Assembly (NCBI GenBank): GCA_963740255.1
Contig: CAVUDO010000002.1
Location: 434,001-498,000, forward strand
Direction: 5' to 3'
DNA: 64,000 bases
Source of the DNA: CAVUDO01 sp963740255
GTDB lineage: Bacteria; Actinomycetota; Actinomycetes; Mycobacteriales; Cryptosporangiaceae
Part shown: piece after piece, positions 1-7,750 of the stretch
Numbering within the stretch: position 1 is the stretch's first letter
Layout of the letters: each line of letters opens with the position of its first letter
Position numbers and translations under genes: made by a program
Notes under the pieces: generated by a model
What the model was told of the DNA's origin: nothing
Seen by the model: only the letters and a program-made list of their open reading frames with translations
The model's database searches: none

Positions 1-264
1 GGTGCCGTCGCTGCTGCGGTCGTCGAGCACGACGATCTCCAGGCAGTCCAGACCGGTCTGGGCCAGCAGCGCCCGCAGGCACGGCTCCACACGTGCGGCC
101 TCGTCCCGGAGCGGGAGCAGCACCGACACCCGAGGACCGACCGCCGTCGGGGAGGACGGCGGCCGGCGCAGCAGGCGGGCGTTGACCACGGTGTGAACGG
201 TCGCCGCGAGGGCACCGGCCGCGCACCACAGCACCGGGTCGGCCCACCACCCACGGCGTCTCAC
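1..264 (-). CDS. Glycosyltransferase family 2, partial (C-terminus beyond window)
   Basis: Only the first 88 residues are in the window; the gene runs off the left edge. A hydrophobic stretch at about residues 10-28 is followed by the GT-A nucleotide-sugar fold: VSVLLPLRDEAARV at 46-59 and EIVVLDDRSSDGT at 76-88, whose acidic pair is the usual family 2 nucleotide-sugar/metal site. The GTG start at 264 overlaps the stop of the cruF-like gene (GTGA), so the two are translationally coupled. In carotenoid clusters such enzymes add sugar to hydroxylated carotenoids. That role is inferred from the CruF and CrtA-like neighbours; the acceptor cannot be read from the sequence. Confidence 0.8.
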   Translation of the reverse strand, partial: MRRRGWWADPVLWCAAGALAATVHTVVNARLLRRPPSSPTAVGPRVSVLLPLRDEAARVEPCLRALLAQTGLDCLEIVVLDDRSSDGT

Positions 265-1138
265 GGCGTTCCGAGGCGTCGCGGTGCACGGGAACGACGT
301 CCCGGCGCGACGGAACCAGTCGCCCGGCGGTGCCGCCACAGGGTCACCGCGAGCGGCACCGCGACCAGGCCCATCGCCAGCGCCCCCCAGGCGGCCGACG
401 CCGGCAGGCCGAAGAACACCGCGTGGGCGAGCACCGAGGAGGCGTAGGTCCAGAGGTAGACCGCCAGCATCGGCCCGTCGCCCGGGCCGGGGGGCGGGCC
501 GGGACCACGCCCGCGAGCACGCCCGCGAGCAGCGCCATCATCGCCAGCGCGACGAGCAGCCAGCCCGCGTAGTTGGTGAGCGGGATCCTCGGGACGCCGG
601 GCAGCGCCGCCCCGCCGCCGGTCCACGCCCAGTGGCCGGCGTCGACCATCTGCGGGTCGAGGAACACGTCCCAGCTCGCCAGCGCCCACCCCGCCACGGC
701 GATCCGTGCCGGCAGGCGCCCGCGGGCGAGCCAGCCGCCGACCAGCCACGCCGGCCAGGCCATCATCGTCCAGGCCAGCGGGATGACCCACGGGACCTCG
801 AACACCGACGGCCCCAGCGAGCCGGCATAGGCGTACGCGCCGAACGGCCACCCGGTCGCGGTGCCGGCGGCCTCCACCAGCAGCCCGCCCCCGGCCGTGA
901 CCAGCACCAGCGCCAGCGCCGCCGCCGCACCCCGGGTCAGCGCCGCGTGCACGGTCGCGGCGGTGAAGCCGAGGCACACGGTGGCGATCGTCAGGAGCCG
1001 GCGGCTCTCGCCGCCCACCAGCGGATACACGATCTGGCTGACCACGACGAGACCGACGAGTGCCCAGGCGACGGCCGTCCGCGGGTCGGCGGCGACGTGC
1101 ACGGAGGGGCGCCGCGGTCGCTCCCGGGTCTCACGCAC
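261..1138 (-). CDS. cruF: Carotenoid biosynthesis protein, CruF-like (one-base frameshift)
   Basis: This is a multi-membrane-segment protein of the CruF/DUF422 family, which hydrates the 1',2' double bond of acyclic carotenoid ends. Family-like blocks include a Glu before GWPFGAYAYAGSLG, then EVPWVIPLAWTMMAWP, WDVFLDPQMVDAGHW and GVPRIPLTNYAGW. The C-terminal block (PMLAVYLWTYASSVLAHAVFF) lies in a different frame. The switch falls at a run of six G (plus strand, 489-494); one more G would join the halves into a 292-residue protein, and the gene length (3n+2) agrees with one missing base. A homopolymer sequencing error is likeliest; phase variation is possible. The GTG start at 1138 overlaps the upstream acetyltransferase by 8 bases. 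Confidence 0.75.
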
Positions 1139-1683
1139 GGGCGGCCTCCAGCGGCAGCGCGCGACCCAGTACGGCGAACGGACGGGAGTCGCCGGCGAAG
1201 GTGTGGTCCCGGAGGAGGTCGACGAAGCCGGCCCGGCGGTAGAGCCGCCAGGCCCGGGACTCGCCTTCGGGGGTGGACAACAGCACGTGGCGCAGGGGGA
1301 GCCCGTCGAGCAGCAGGGTGAGCTGCCGGTGCCCCAGCCCGTGTCCCTGAGCCTGGGGGAGGACGTGGAGTTCGACCAGTTCGAAACAGTCGGCCATCCA
1401 CGCCGCGTAGGCACCGGGCTTCGAGTCCGGCCCGCACCTGCTCGTGCCACCATTGGCCCGGCGCGCTGCGGTAGCCGTAGCCGAAGCCGACGGGCCGGCC
1501 GTCGGCGTCGACGGTCGCGACCGCCCGGAACGCCTGGTGGCGGGTGTGCGCCGCCAGGATGCCGCGCCGCGTCGCCACCAGTCCCCGCGAGTACCCCATC
1601 GCGGCGCCGTACACCGCGAGCAGCTGGTCGACGTGCGTGCAGACCTCCGCGGCACCCCACCGGACGACGGTCAGGCCAGTCAT
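1131..1683 (-). CDS. GNAT-family N-acetyltransferase (one-base frameshift)
   Basis: The N-terminal half (from MTGLTVVRWGAAEV) and C-terminal half lie in different frames. The C-terminal half carries the GNAT acetyl-CoA motif VLPQAQGHGLGHRQLTLLLD and the end motif AWRLYRRAGFVDL. The frames meet near 1427-1433, where one extra base would explain the shift, and the total length is 3n+1. Corrected, it encodes about 183 residues, normal for a single GNAT domain. The ATG at 1683 overlaps the stop of the CrtA-like gene (ATGA), so it is coupled within the carotenoid operon. The substrate is unknown. The conserved coding on both sides suggests a sequence error rather than an old pseudogene. Confidence 0.7.
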
Positions 1684-2507
1684 GTCGACAGGTCCGTCGA
1701 GGGATCGGCCAAGGGGTCGCTGCCGTCCAGCGTGCCGGACGTGCGCAGCACGCCAAAACGCGCGAAGAGCTCCTCCGCGTACCATCCGGTCTCCTCCGTC
1801 GCCTGGATCGCGGCCCGGTGGGCCGCGCCCTGGTAGGCGAACGCCCGCACCGCCGCGGCGTCCCGCCACACGCTGAACGTGCCCTGCCAGACCCACGGTG
1901 CCTCGCCCACCCCGACCGCCGCGAGCAACCCGTCGCGCCCCCGCACGTCGGCGGCGACCGGTGGTACCGCGCGCCAGAACGTGGCCACCCGGTGCAGGGC
2001 CAGCCGGGCCCTGGTCAGCACGGCGATCGGGCCGTCCCAGTCCCGTGGCTCGGGCCGCCCGAACGGCTCGCGCCGCGCCCACGCCCCGCGGGAGCTGAGC
2101 GGCGCCAGGTCGGCCCGCCACCGCTCCTCGGCCAGCCGTCCCCAGCCACGCACCAGGCTGGAGGTCTCGAACGCCGCGGCGGCGTCGGCGTCGTGCCAGC
2201 TCGCCAGCACCACCCACCGGCGCAGGTCGGCGCCCGGCGCGAACTCCCCGCCCGGAGCGGTGCCCAGGACCTTCGCGAACCGCAGGCCGGGGGCACGCGC
2301 GAGCCTGAGCCGGTCCGTCGCCACCCGGCCCACCGCGGCGGGAATCCGCCGGGCCGGTACCCGCCACACGTGCACGGTCACCGACGGCGGTCGCGTCCCG
2401 CTGCCGGGCCGCCCGCCGGGCTGCCGACCAGGCTGCTCACCGGCCAGCCGACCGGGCGGGTCGGCTGGCGCGTCCGGGAACGGGCCGGGAGCGGGGGAGC
2501 TGGTCAT
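1680..2507 (-). CDS. Spheroidene monooxygenase-like protein (CrtA family)
   Basis: This 275-residue protein resembles CrtA, the oxygenase that adds a keto group at C-2 of acyclic carotenoids such as spheroidene. Seen in order: VHVWRVPARR (45-54), LRFAKVLGTAPGGEFAPGAD (75-94), RRWVVLASW, DGPIAVLTRARLALHRVATFWRAV, GEAPWVWQGTFSVWRDAAAVRAFAYQGAAHRAAI and GWYAEELFARFG. These match the order and spacing I know for the family. The first 40 residues are Pro/Gly-rich and the start is uncertain; GTG at 2381 is an alternative. It lies 19 bases after the YbaK-like gene and overlaps the GNAT gene. With CruF and the glycosyltransferase it suggests a keto, hydroxy, glycosylated acyclic carotenoid (inference). 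Confidence 0.7.
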   Translation of the reverse strand: MTSSPAPGPFPDAPADPPGRLAGEQPGRQPGGRPGSGTRPPSVTVHVWRVPARRIPAAVGRVATDRLRLARAPGLRFAKVLGTAPGGEFAPGADLRRWVVLASWHDADAAAAFETSSLVRGWGRLAEERWRADLAPLSSRGAWARREPFGRPEPRDWDGPIAVLTRARLALHRVATFWRAVPPVAADVRGRDGLLAAVGVGEAPWVWQGTFSVWRDAAAVRAFAYQGAAHRAAIQATEETGWYAEELFARFGVLRTSGTLDGSDPLADPSTDLST

Positions 2508-2526
2508 GGGAGTCGTCGCCGGCGGC

Positions 2527-3021
2527 TCAGGCGACCTCGGCCGGCACCCCGGCGGTCATCCGGACCAGCTCGTCGTAGCTGGTGGGGAAGATCGCATGCG
2601 GGATGCCGCCGGCCGCCCACACCACGGGCTGCGCGGCCAGCGTGATGTCCACCAGGGTGCGGATCCGGGAGGGATGGCCGACGGGAGCCACGCCGCCGAT
2701 CGGTTGCCCGGTCGCCGCGCGGACGAACTCCGGCGTGGCCCGGCGGACCTCCTCGGCGTCGACCAGGGCGGCCACCTTGGTGGTGTCCACCCGGTGCGCG
2801 CCCGACGTGAGTACCAGCAGCGGCACCCCGTCGGCCTCGAAGACCAGCGAGTTGGCGATCTGCGCGACCTCCACGCCGAGCGCGGCGGCGGCCGCTGCCG
2901 CCGTGGTGGCCGCGTCGGGCAACAGCCGCACCCGGCCTCGCGCGCCGAAGGCCGCCAGGATCACCTCGACGGCGGCGACGTTGGGGTGGGCCGGCGTACC
3001 GGCCGTGGCGGACTGCGTCAT
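2527..3021 (-). CDS. YbaK/EbsC-family aminoacyl-tRNA deacylase-like protein
   Basis: This is a single YbaK/ProX-type editing domain of 164 residues; such proteins hydrolyse mischarged tRNA (for example Cys-tRNA-Pro) in trans. The family pattern is visible: an Ala-rich helix, QIANSLVFEADGVPLLVLTSG, the HRVDTTKVAALV segment with the conserved catalytic-site Lys, and GGVAPVGHP near the end. I chose ATG 3021; the frame also opens at TTG 3039. It sits just upstream of, and co-oriented with, the carotenoid genes (19-base gap), but a link to pigment synthesis is not implied. The amino acid specificity cannot be read. Confidence 0.8.
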   Translation of the reverse strand: MTQSATAGTPAHPNVAAVEVILAAFGARGRVRLLPDAATTAAAAAAALGVEVAQIANSLVFEADGVPLLVLTSGAHRVDTTKVAALVDAEEVRRATPEFVRAATGQPIGGVAPVGHPSRIRTLVDITLAAQPVVWAAGGIPHAIFPTSYDELVRMTAGVPAEVA

Positions 3022-3104
3022 CCGCCTATCTGAGCACAACTACCCGGTCGGAGCAGGTTCAACGACTCGCGCCACACCTGGCGTCCGACCTGGATCATGG
3101 AGAA

Positions 3105-4517
3105 ATGACCAGATCTGCCGCCGCGATCGCCGCCGCCACGCCCGCCGGCCGCGACCGCTATGTCGACCTGCTGCGGGTGGCCGCCATCGGCGTGGTGGTC
3201 GCCGGGCACTGGCTGATGGCCGCCGTGGCGGTCCGCCCCGACGGGACGGTGTCGGCCGGCAACGCGCTGGCCGGAGTGCCCGCCGCGCAGGTCGCGACCT
3301 GGCTGTTCCAGGTGATGCCGCTGTTCTTTCTGGTCGGCGGCTTCGCCCATGCCGGAGCCCTGCGGTCGGTGCGGCGCCGCGGGGGCGGCTACACCGACTT
3401 CGTGCTGGTCCGCACGCAGCGCCTGCTCGCCCCGACCGCGGTGTTCCTCGCGGTGTGGGCCTCGGTGGCGGTCGGCTTCGAGCTGGCTGGTGCGCAGACC
3501 GGACTCGCCAAGGTGGCGGCCCACACGGTGGTCCAGCCGCTGTGGTTCATCGGGGTCTACCTCGGGGTGACGGCGTTGGCACCGGTGATGTGGCGGCTGC
3601 ACCGGCGGTACGGGCCCTGGGTGGTGGTTGCGCTGGCGCTGGCGGCGGTGGTGGTCGAGGTGCTCCGCTTCCGCTACGGGATGGAGCCGGTCGCGCCGCT
3701 GAACGTCGTGTTCGTGTGGCTCGCCGCCCACCAGCTCGGCTACCTCTACGCCGACGGCCTGCTCACCCGGCGGGTGGCCGGGTGGTTCGCGGGGCTGGGA
3801 CTCTCGGCGGTGGTCGTGCTGACCGTGGTGCTGGCCTGGTACCCGGTGTCGATGGTCGGCCTGCCGGGGGAGCGGGTGTCGAACATGAACCCGCCGACGG
3901 TGGCGCTGGTCGCCCACAACGCGTGGATCGTGGGGGCCGCGGTGCTGCTGCGGGCGCCCGTCACGCGCTGGCTGGCGCGTCCCCGGGTCTGGGCCGGCGT
4001 GGTGCTGGCCAACAGCATGGTGATGACCGTGTTCCTGTGGCACCTGACCGCACTGTTCGTCCTGGCGGGCCTGGTGTGGGCGGCCGGAGTTCCGATGCCG
4101 GCCAGCGGCAGCGGGCAGTGGTGGCTGACCCGACCGGTCTGGCTCGCGCTGCTGGTGCCCCTCTGCGCGCTGGCCACGCTCGCCTTCCGGACAGCCGAAC
4201 GCTCCCGGCTGGCCGCGGGCGCGGTGATCGGGTCCGGACGCGTGCGGGCGACCGTGGCCGCGGTGGGCGCGGCACTGGCGGTGGCCGGAGTGCTCGCGGT
4301 GGCGTTGACCGGGCTGGACGGCCTGCTCGCCGGCCGGCAGGCCACGGTGGTGGGCGTCGAGGTCACGGCCATGGGCGGGCTGGCGATGCTCGTCGCCGGC
4401 TGGGGCATGGTCCGGGCGGCCGGGTCAGACGTGCAGCCCGCACTCGGTCTTCTCGGTGCCCGCCCAGCGGCCGGCTCGGGCGTCCTCGCCCCGGCCGACC
4501 GGCCGGGTGCAGGGTGA
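3105..4517 (+). CDS. Acyltransferase family 3 membrane protein
   Basis: This is a 470-residue integral membrane protein of the OafA/NolL-like acyltransferase 3 family, which moves acyl groups onto sugars or other extracytoplasmic acceptors. The diagnostic start YVDLLRVAAIGVVVAGHWLM carries the conserved Arg and His near residues 24-36. FFLVGGFAHAGAL and RRGGGYTDFVLVRTQRLLAP follow, then about ten hydrophobic segments. The ATG has GGAG a few bases upstream. The last 31 codons (from 4425) lie antisense to the end of cysH, so the two genes converge and overlap by 93 bases; the C-terminal tail is low-complexity. It is divergent from the YbaK-like gene. The acceptor is unknown. Confidence 0.85.
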   Translation: MTRSAAAIAAATPAGRDRYVDLLRVAAIGVVVAGHWLMAAVAVRPDGTVSAGNALAGVPAAQVATWLFQVMPLFFLVGGFAHAGALRSVRRRGGGYTDFVLVRTQRLLAPTAVFLAVWASVAVGFELAGAQTGLAKVAAHTVVQPLWFIGVYLGVTALAPVMWRLHRRYGPWVVVALALAAVVVEVLRFRYGMEPVAPLNVVFVWLAAHQLGYLYADGLLTRRVAGWFAGLGLSAVVVLTVVLAWYPVSMVGLPGERVSNMNPPTVALVAHNAWIVGAAVLLRAPVTRWLARPRVWAGVVLANSMVMTVFLWHLTALFVLAGLVWAAGVPMPASGSGQWWLTRPVWLALLVPLCALATLAFRTAERSRLAAGAVIGSGRVRATVAAVGAALAVAGVLAVALTGLDGLLAGRQATVVGVEVTAMGGLAMLVAGWGMVRAAGSDVQPALGLLGARPAAGSGVLAPADRPGAG

Positions 4518-5138
4518 GCAGCCGATCGAGGCGAAGCCCCGTCCGGTGAGCGGGTTCACGATCACCCCGCGTGCGGCGACGTAGGCGTCCGCGTCGGTCT
4601 GGGTCCAGCCGGCCAGCGGGTTCACCTTGACCAGCCCGCGCCGGGTGTCCACCGCCACGACGGGCGTCCCTGCTCGGGCCCGCGACTCGTCCCGGCGCAC
4701 CCCCGACGCCCAGGCCCGGTAGCCGGCGAGGCCCCGGTCGAGCGGCTCGACCTTCCGCCGTGCGCAGCACAGGTCGGCGTCGCGGGCGTACAGGCTCTGC
4801 CCGAACCGGAGGTTCTGCTCCGCGACCGTCTGGAGCGGACGCAGCGTCCGCACCCGCACCGGGAGTTCGCTGGCCACCCGGTCTCGGGTGGCCAGCGTCT
4901 CGGGGAAGTGGTAGCCGGTGTCGAGGAACAGCACGTCCACGCCGGGCAGCGCGTCGGCGGCCAGGGTCACCAGCACCGCGTCGCCCATCGAGGACGTCAC
5001 GCAGAACCCGGCGCCGAACGTCGCGCCGGCCCAGCGCAGCACCTCGGTGGGATGGGCGCCTTCCAGGTCGGCCGAGGTGACGGCCGCGAACGCGCGCAGG
5101 TCGGCTTCCCGGTCGGCGGTAACCAGTGTCGGACTCAT
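4425..5138 (-). CDS. cysH: Adenylylsulfate (APS) reductase, thioredoxin-type
   Basis: It reduces APS to sulfite in assimilatory sulfate reduction. The 237-residue product has the PP-loop-like SSMGDAV (49-55), DTGYHF (73-78), a Cys pair in CCARRK (124-125), a second pair in CSPC (207, 210) and the catalytic Cys in ECGLH (233). The four Cys pattern marks the [4Fe-4S] APS-type enzyme; the PAPS-type of enteric bacteria lacks it. Its ATG overlaps the stop of the zinc-ribbon gene (ATGA), completing the sir-zinc ribbon-cysH operon. The start after the long upstream open frame was chosen because of this coupling and family length. Confidence in the function is high. Confidence 0.95.
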   Translation of the reverse strand: MSPTLVTADREADLRAFAAVTSADLEGAHPTEVLRWAGATFGAGFCVTSSMGDAVLVTLAADALPGVDVLFLDTGYHFPETLATRDRVASELPVRVRTLRPLQTVAEQNLRFGQSLYARDADLCCARRKVEPLDRGLAGYRAWASGVRRDESRARAGTPVVAVDTRRGLVKVNPLAGWTQTDADAYVAARGVIVNPLTGRGFASIGCSPCTRPVGRGEDARAGRWAGTEKTECGLHV

Positions 5139-5377
5139 GCGAGACCTTTCCCGAGCTGCGCGTCGACGGTGGCGCTGGCGGCGGCGTGCACCGCGACGGG
5201 GTCGCCGGCTGGTGCCGAGGGGGTGGTGCCGGACGGCCTGGTGACCCCGAGGAAACGCAGCGACCAGGCCCGCAGGCATGCCTCGCAACGCCACTGGCCG
5301 TGGCCTTCGGCGTCCGGGCGGATGTCCTCCTCACCGCAGTAGGGGCAGTAGAACGGCGGGGCATGCCCGGTGCTCAC
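5135..5377 (-). CDS. Small zinc-ribbon protein of the sulfate-assimilation operon
   Basis: This 80-residue protein has two CxxC pairs (CPYC at 11-14, CEAC at 31-34) around an acidic hairpin, giving a zinc ribbon or a small metal site. The GTG start is preceded by a G-rich Shine-Dalgarno tract (GAGGGGGG), and the stop overlaps the cysH start. Small proteins of this kind between sulfite reductase and cysH recur in actinobacteria, but I know of no proven function. The tail after residue 40 is Ala/Thr-rich. A redox or iron-sulfur delivery role for Sir or CysH would fit the context (inference). Confidence 0.75.
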   Translation of the reverse strand: MSTGHAPPFYCPYCGEEDIRPDAEGHGQWRCEACLRAWSLRFLGVTRPSGTTPSAPAGDPVAVHAAASATVDAQLGKGLA

Positions 5378-5447
5378 GACGCCGCCCCCCTCGACCTGGA
5401 CGTCCACAGGAGGCGGCGTCCGGCGTGGACGGCCGTGGCTCGCGCGC

Positions 5448-7214
5448 TCACCGGAGCCACGCCTCGTCGGCGCGGGCCACGTAGGCGGCGAAGCGCTCGT
5501 CCGGCTCCCGGCGGGCCAGGTAGCCGCGGAGCAGGCGTTCGACGTAGTCGGGCAGCTCCTCGGCCGTCACCTTCAGGCCCCGGAACTTGCGGCCGAACGC
5601 GGCGTCCACGCCCAGGTGGCCGCCGAGATGCACCTGGAAGCCGTCCGCCGGCCCGCCGTCGGCGGCGCGGACGATCGAGCCCTTGAACCCGATGTCGGCG
5701 GTCTGGAACCGGGCGCAGGAGTTCGGGCAGCCGTTGACGTTGATCGTCAGCGGCTCGTCGAACTCCGGCAGCCGGCGTTCCAGTTCCCGGTAGAGCGCGT
5801 CCGCACGCTGCTTGGTCTCGACGATCGCGAGCTTGCAGAACTCGATCCCGGTGCACGCCATCGTGCCGCGCCGGAACGCGCTCGGCCGCACCAGGAGGTC
5901 GTGCCCGGCCAGGGCCGCGGTGAGCGGCTCGACCTCGTCCGACCCGACGCCCAGGATCACCAGCTTCTGCTGGGCGGTCGTGGCCACCCGGCCGTCGCCG
6001 TGGCGGTCGGCCAGGTCGGCGACCGCGCGCAGCGTCGAGCCGGAGATCCGGCCGGCCCGCGGGGCGAACCCGACCGCGTACCGGCCGTCGCGCTGCCGGG
6101 CCACGCCCACGTGGTCGCGTTCGACGTGCCGCGGCGCGGCCGGAGCCGGGCCGTCGGGCAGCGCGGTGCCCAGGTACTCCTTCTCCAGCACCTCCCGGAA
6201 CCGTTCCGCGCCCCAGTCGGCCACCAGGAACTTCAGGCGGGCATGGTTGCGCGAACGCCGGTAGCCGTAGTCGCGGAAGACTCCACACACGCCGGCCCAC
6301 ACCTCGGCGACCTGGTCGGGCCGGACGAACGCGCCGAGCCGGCGCGCGAGCATCGGGTTGGTCGACAGTCCGCCCCCGACCCAGAGGTCGTAACCCGGCT
6401 CACCGTCCGGGCCGAGGACGCCGACGAACGACACGTCGTTGATCTCGTGGTTGGTGCAGTGCTCCCCGCACCCGGAGATCGAGGACTTGAACTTGCGCGG
6501 CAGGTTGGAGAACGCCCGATCCCCGACGAAACGGTCGGCGACCGCCCGCAGGGCCGGCATCGCGTCGGTCACCTCGTCGGCGAGCACCCCGGCCAGCGGG
6601 CAGCCGAGGATCACCCGCGGGGTGTCGCCGCAGGCCTCGGTCGTGGACAGTCCGGCAGCCTCCAGCCGTCGCCAGATCTCGGGGACGTCCTCGATCCTGA
6701 TCCAGTGGTACTGGACGTTCTGCCGGTCGGTGATGTCGGCCACGTCGCGGCCGAACTCGGTGGACACGTCGGCGAGCACCCGCAGCTGGTCGCTGGAGAG
6801 GCGACCGGAGTCGATCCGGACCCGCATCATGAAGTAGCGGTCCTCCAGTTCCTCGGACTCCAGGACCGCCGTCCTGCCCCCCGGGATGCCCGGGGCGCGC
6901 TGCGTGTAGAGGCCGTACCAGCGGAACCGGCCGCGCAGGTCACCCGGGTCGATCGCGTCGAACCCGCGGACGGCGTAGATCTCCTCGATCCGCCGGCGCA
7001 CGGCGAGGCCGTCGTCGTCGCGCTTCGTCCGCTCGTTCGGGTTGAGCGGTTCGCGATGGCCCAGGGCCCACTGGCCCTGGGCCCGGGGGCGTGGCGCGGT
7101 CCGCGTGGCGGGTGCGCCGGTGGCACGTGTCGCCCGCCCGGCCGGCTCGGCAACGGGGTCGGCGGTGGGGCGTGCGGTCGGCGTGCGAGGGGGCAGTCGG
7201 ATCGGCGCAGCCAT
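5448..7214 (-). CDS. sir: Sulfite reductase (ferredoxin), siroheme and [4Fe-4S] enzyme
   Basis: It reduces sulfite to sulfide with ferredoxin as donor, in the cytoplasm. The 588-residue product has the two-fold nitrite/sulfite reductase ferredoxin-like and heme domains. The cofactor Cys are seen as CTGIEFC (454, 460) and NGCPNSC (496, 500). ITDRQNVQYHWIRIED, RKFKSSISGCGEHC and NHEINDVSFVG are also typical. ATG 7214 has GAGG seven bases upstream; the frame stays open to 7250. A small leader peptide lies 85 bases upstream (7300-7383). CysH follows as third gene of the operon and siroheme supply is encoded in the divergent operon. Nitrite reductase is less likely, given the sulfur gene context. 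Confidence 0.93.
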   Translation of the reverse strand: MAAPIRLPPRTPTARPTADPVAEPAGRATRATGAPATRTAPRPRAQGQWALGHREPLNPNERTKRDDDGLAVRRRIEEIYAVRGFDAIDPGDLRGRFRWYGLYTQRAPGIPGGRTAVLESEELEDRYFMMRVRIDSGRLSSDQLRVLADVSTEFGRDVADITDRQNVQYHWIRIEDVPEIWRRLEAAGLSTTEACGDTPRVILGCPLAGVLADEVTDAMPALRAVADRFVGDRAFSNLPRKFKSSISGCGEHCTNHEINDVSFVGVLGPDGEPGYDLWVGGGLSTNPMLARRLGAFVRPDQVAEVWAGVCGVFRDYGYRRSRNHARLKFLVADWGAERFREVLEKEYLGTALPDGPAPAAPRHVERDHVGVARQRDGRYAVGFAPRAGRISGSTLRAVADLADRHGDGRVATTAQQKLVILGVGSDEVEPLTAALAGHDLLVRPSAFRRGTMACTGIEFCKLAIVETKQRADALYRELERRLPEFDEPLTINVNGCPNSCARFQTADIGFKGSIVRAADGGPADGFQVHLGGHLGVDAAFGRKFRGLKVTAEELPDYVERLLRGYLARREPDERFAAYVARADEAWLR

Positions 7215-7299
7215 GAGGGTCCTCAGGGAGGCCCGACGACTCGGCGGCACGCGTCAGGACGCGGCGGAGCGGTCGGGAACGGACGAAGGGCCGGGGCGG

Positions 7300-7383
7300 T
7301 CAGGCCCGACAGGCGGCGCTGGTGACCCGCTGCAGATCCACATGCAGGCGGGCGACCAGGTGCAGGGCGCCGGGAGTCGTCAC
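7300..7383 (-). CDS. Leader peptide upstream of sir (27 residues)
   Basis: A GTG-initiated frame of 27 codons ends 85 bases before sir. Its second half, LHVDLQRVTSAACRA, closely matches the leader of the divergent cysC operon (LHVDLLRVSSAGCPRL). A lone Cys codon comes third from the end. A possible -10 hexamer (CAGACT) ends six bases before the GTG, so the transcript may be leaderless. Cys-containing leader frames upstream of sulfur genes are known in actinobacteria, where cysteine limitation acts through ribosome position. The match of two independent frames is the strongest evidence that this is translated; a short GAGG/CCTC pairing could mask the sir ribosome site. Confidence 0.7.
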   Translation of the reverse strand: MTTPGALHLVARLHVDLQRVTSAACRA

Positions 7384-7506
7384 GGATCGAGTCTGACACA
7401 CCGGCGGAAGCTCGGCCAGATGATGGGAGAGGTCGCTCACTGGCTGAGACGCGGGCGCGACACGACCGGTTGGCCGGTCGCGGGGCGTGTGGAATCATCG
7501 TCACTC

Positions 7507-7587
7507 ATGGCCGCCGGAACCGCGCTGATCGTGCGTCTGCACGTCGACCTGCTGCGCGTCTCCAGCGCGGGCTGTCCGCGCCTCTGA
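7507..7587 (+). CDS. Leader peptide upstream of cysC (26 residues)
   Basis: An ATG-initiated frame of 26 codons, 163 bases upstream of cysC, ends in LHVDLLRVSSAGCPRL with a single Cys codon fourth from the end. It is the plus-strand counterpart of the sir leader and shares L-H-V-D-L-x-R-V-x-S-A-x-C with it. No ribosome-binding site is evident just upstream, so leaderless translation is possible. Between it and cysC lie a G5-CCT-C5 hairpin (7629-7641) and three tandem 17-bp units (7651-7703). It probably senses cysteine or sulfur status for the cysC-cysD-cysN operon (inference). Confidence 0.7.
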   Translation: MAAGTALIVRLHVDLLRVSSAGCPRL

Positions 7588-7650
7588 GCCCTCCGGCGGT
7601 CCCTCCCGCAGCCCATGGCCGCGGCGGAGGGGGCCTCCCCCGCGCCCTGG

Positions 7651-7703
7651 CGAGAGCATCGGCAAGCGGCGAGGGCACCGGTAAGCCGAGGGCACCGGTA
7701 AGC
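7651..7703 (+). repeat. Tandem 17-bp repeat in the cysC leader
   Basis: Two perfect copies of CGAGGGCACCGGTAAGC stand at 7670-7686 and 7687-7703. A third copy with three differences lies at 7651-7667. The array lies between the leader peptide and cysC, about 47 bases before its GTG. Its function is unknown; a similar design (one degraded and two perfect short units) occurs before cysD. Confidence 0.8.
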
Positions 7704-7750
7704 ACAGCACCGCCCGGTCGTGGGCGGACGAGCGGAGCGAGGTTGTCCCT

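Noticed and set aside
7588..7750. A known metabolite riboswitch (SAM or cobalamin type) before cysC
   Set aside because: No conserved riboswitch core could be recognised; only a G5/C5 hairpin and the tandem repeats are present.
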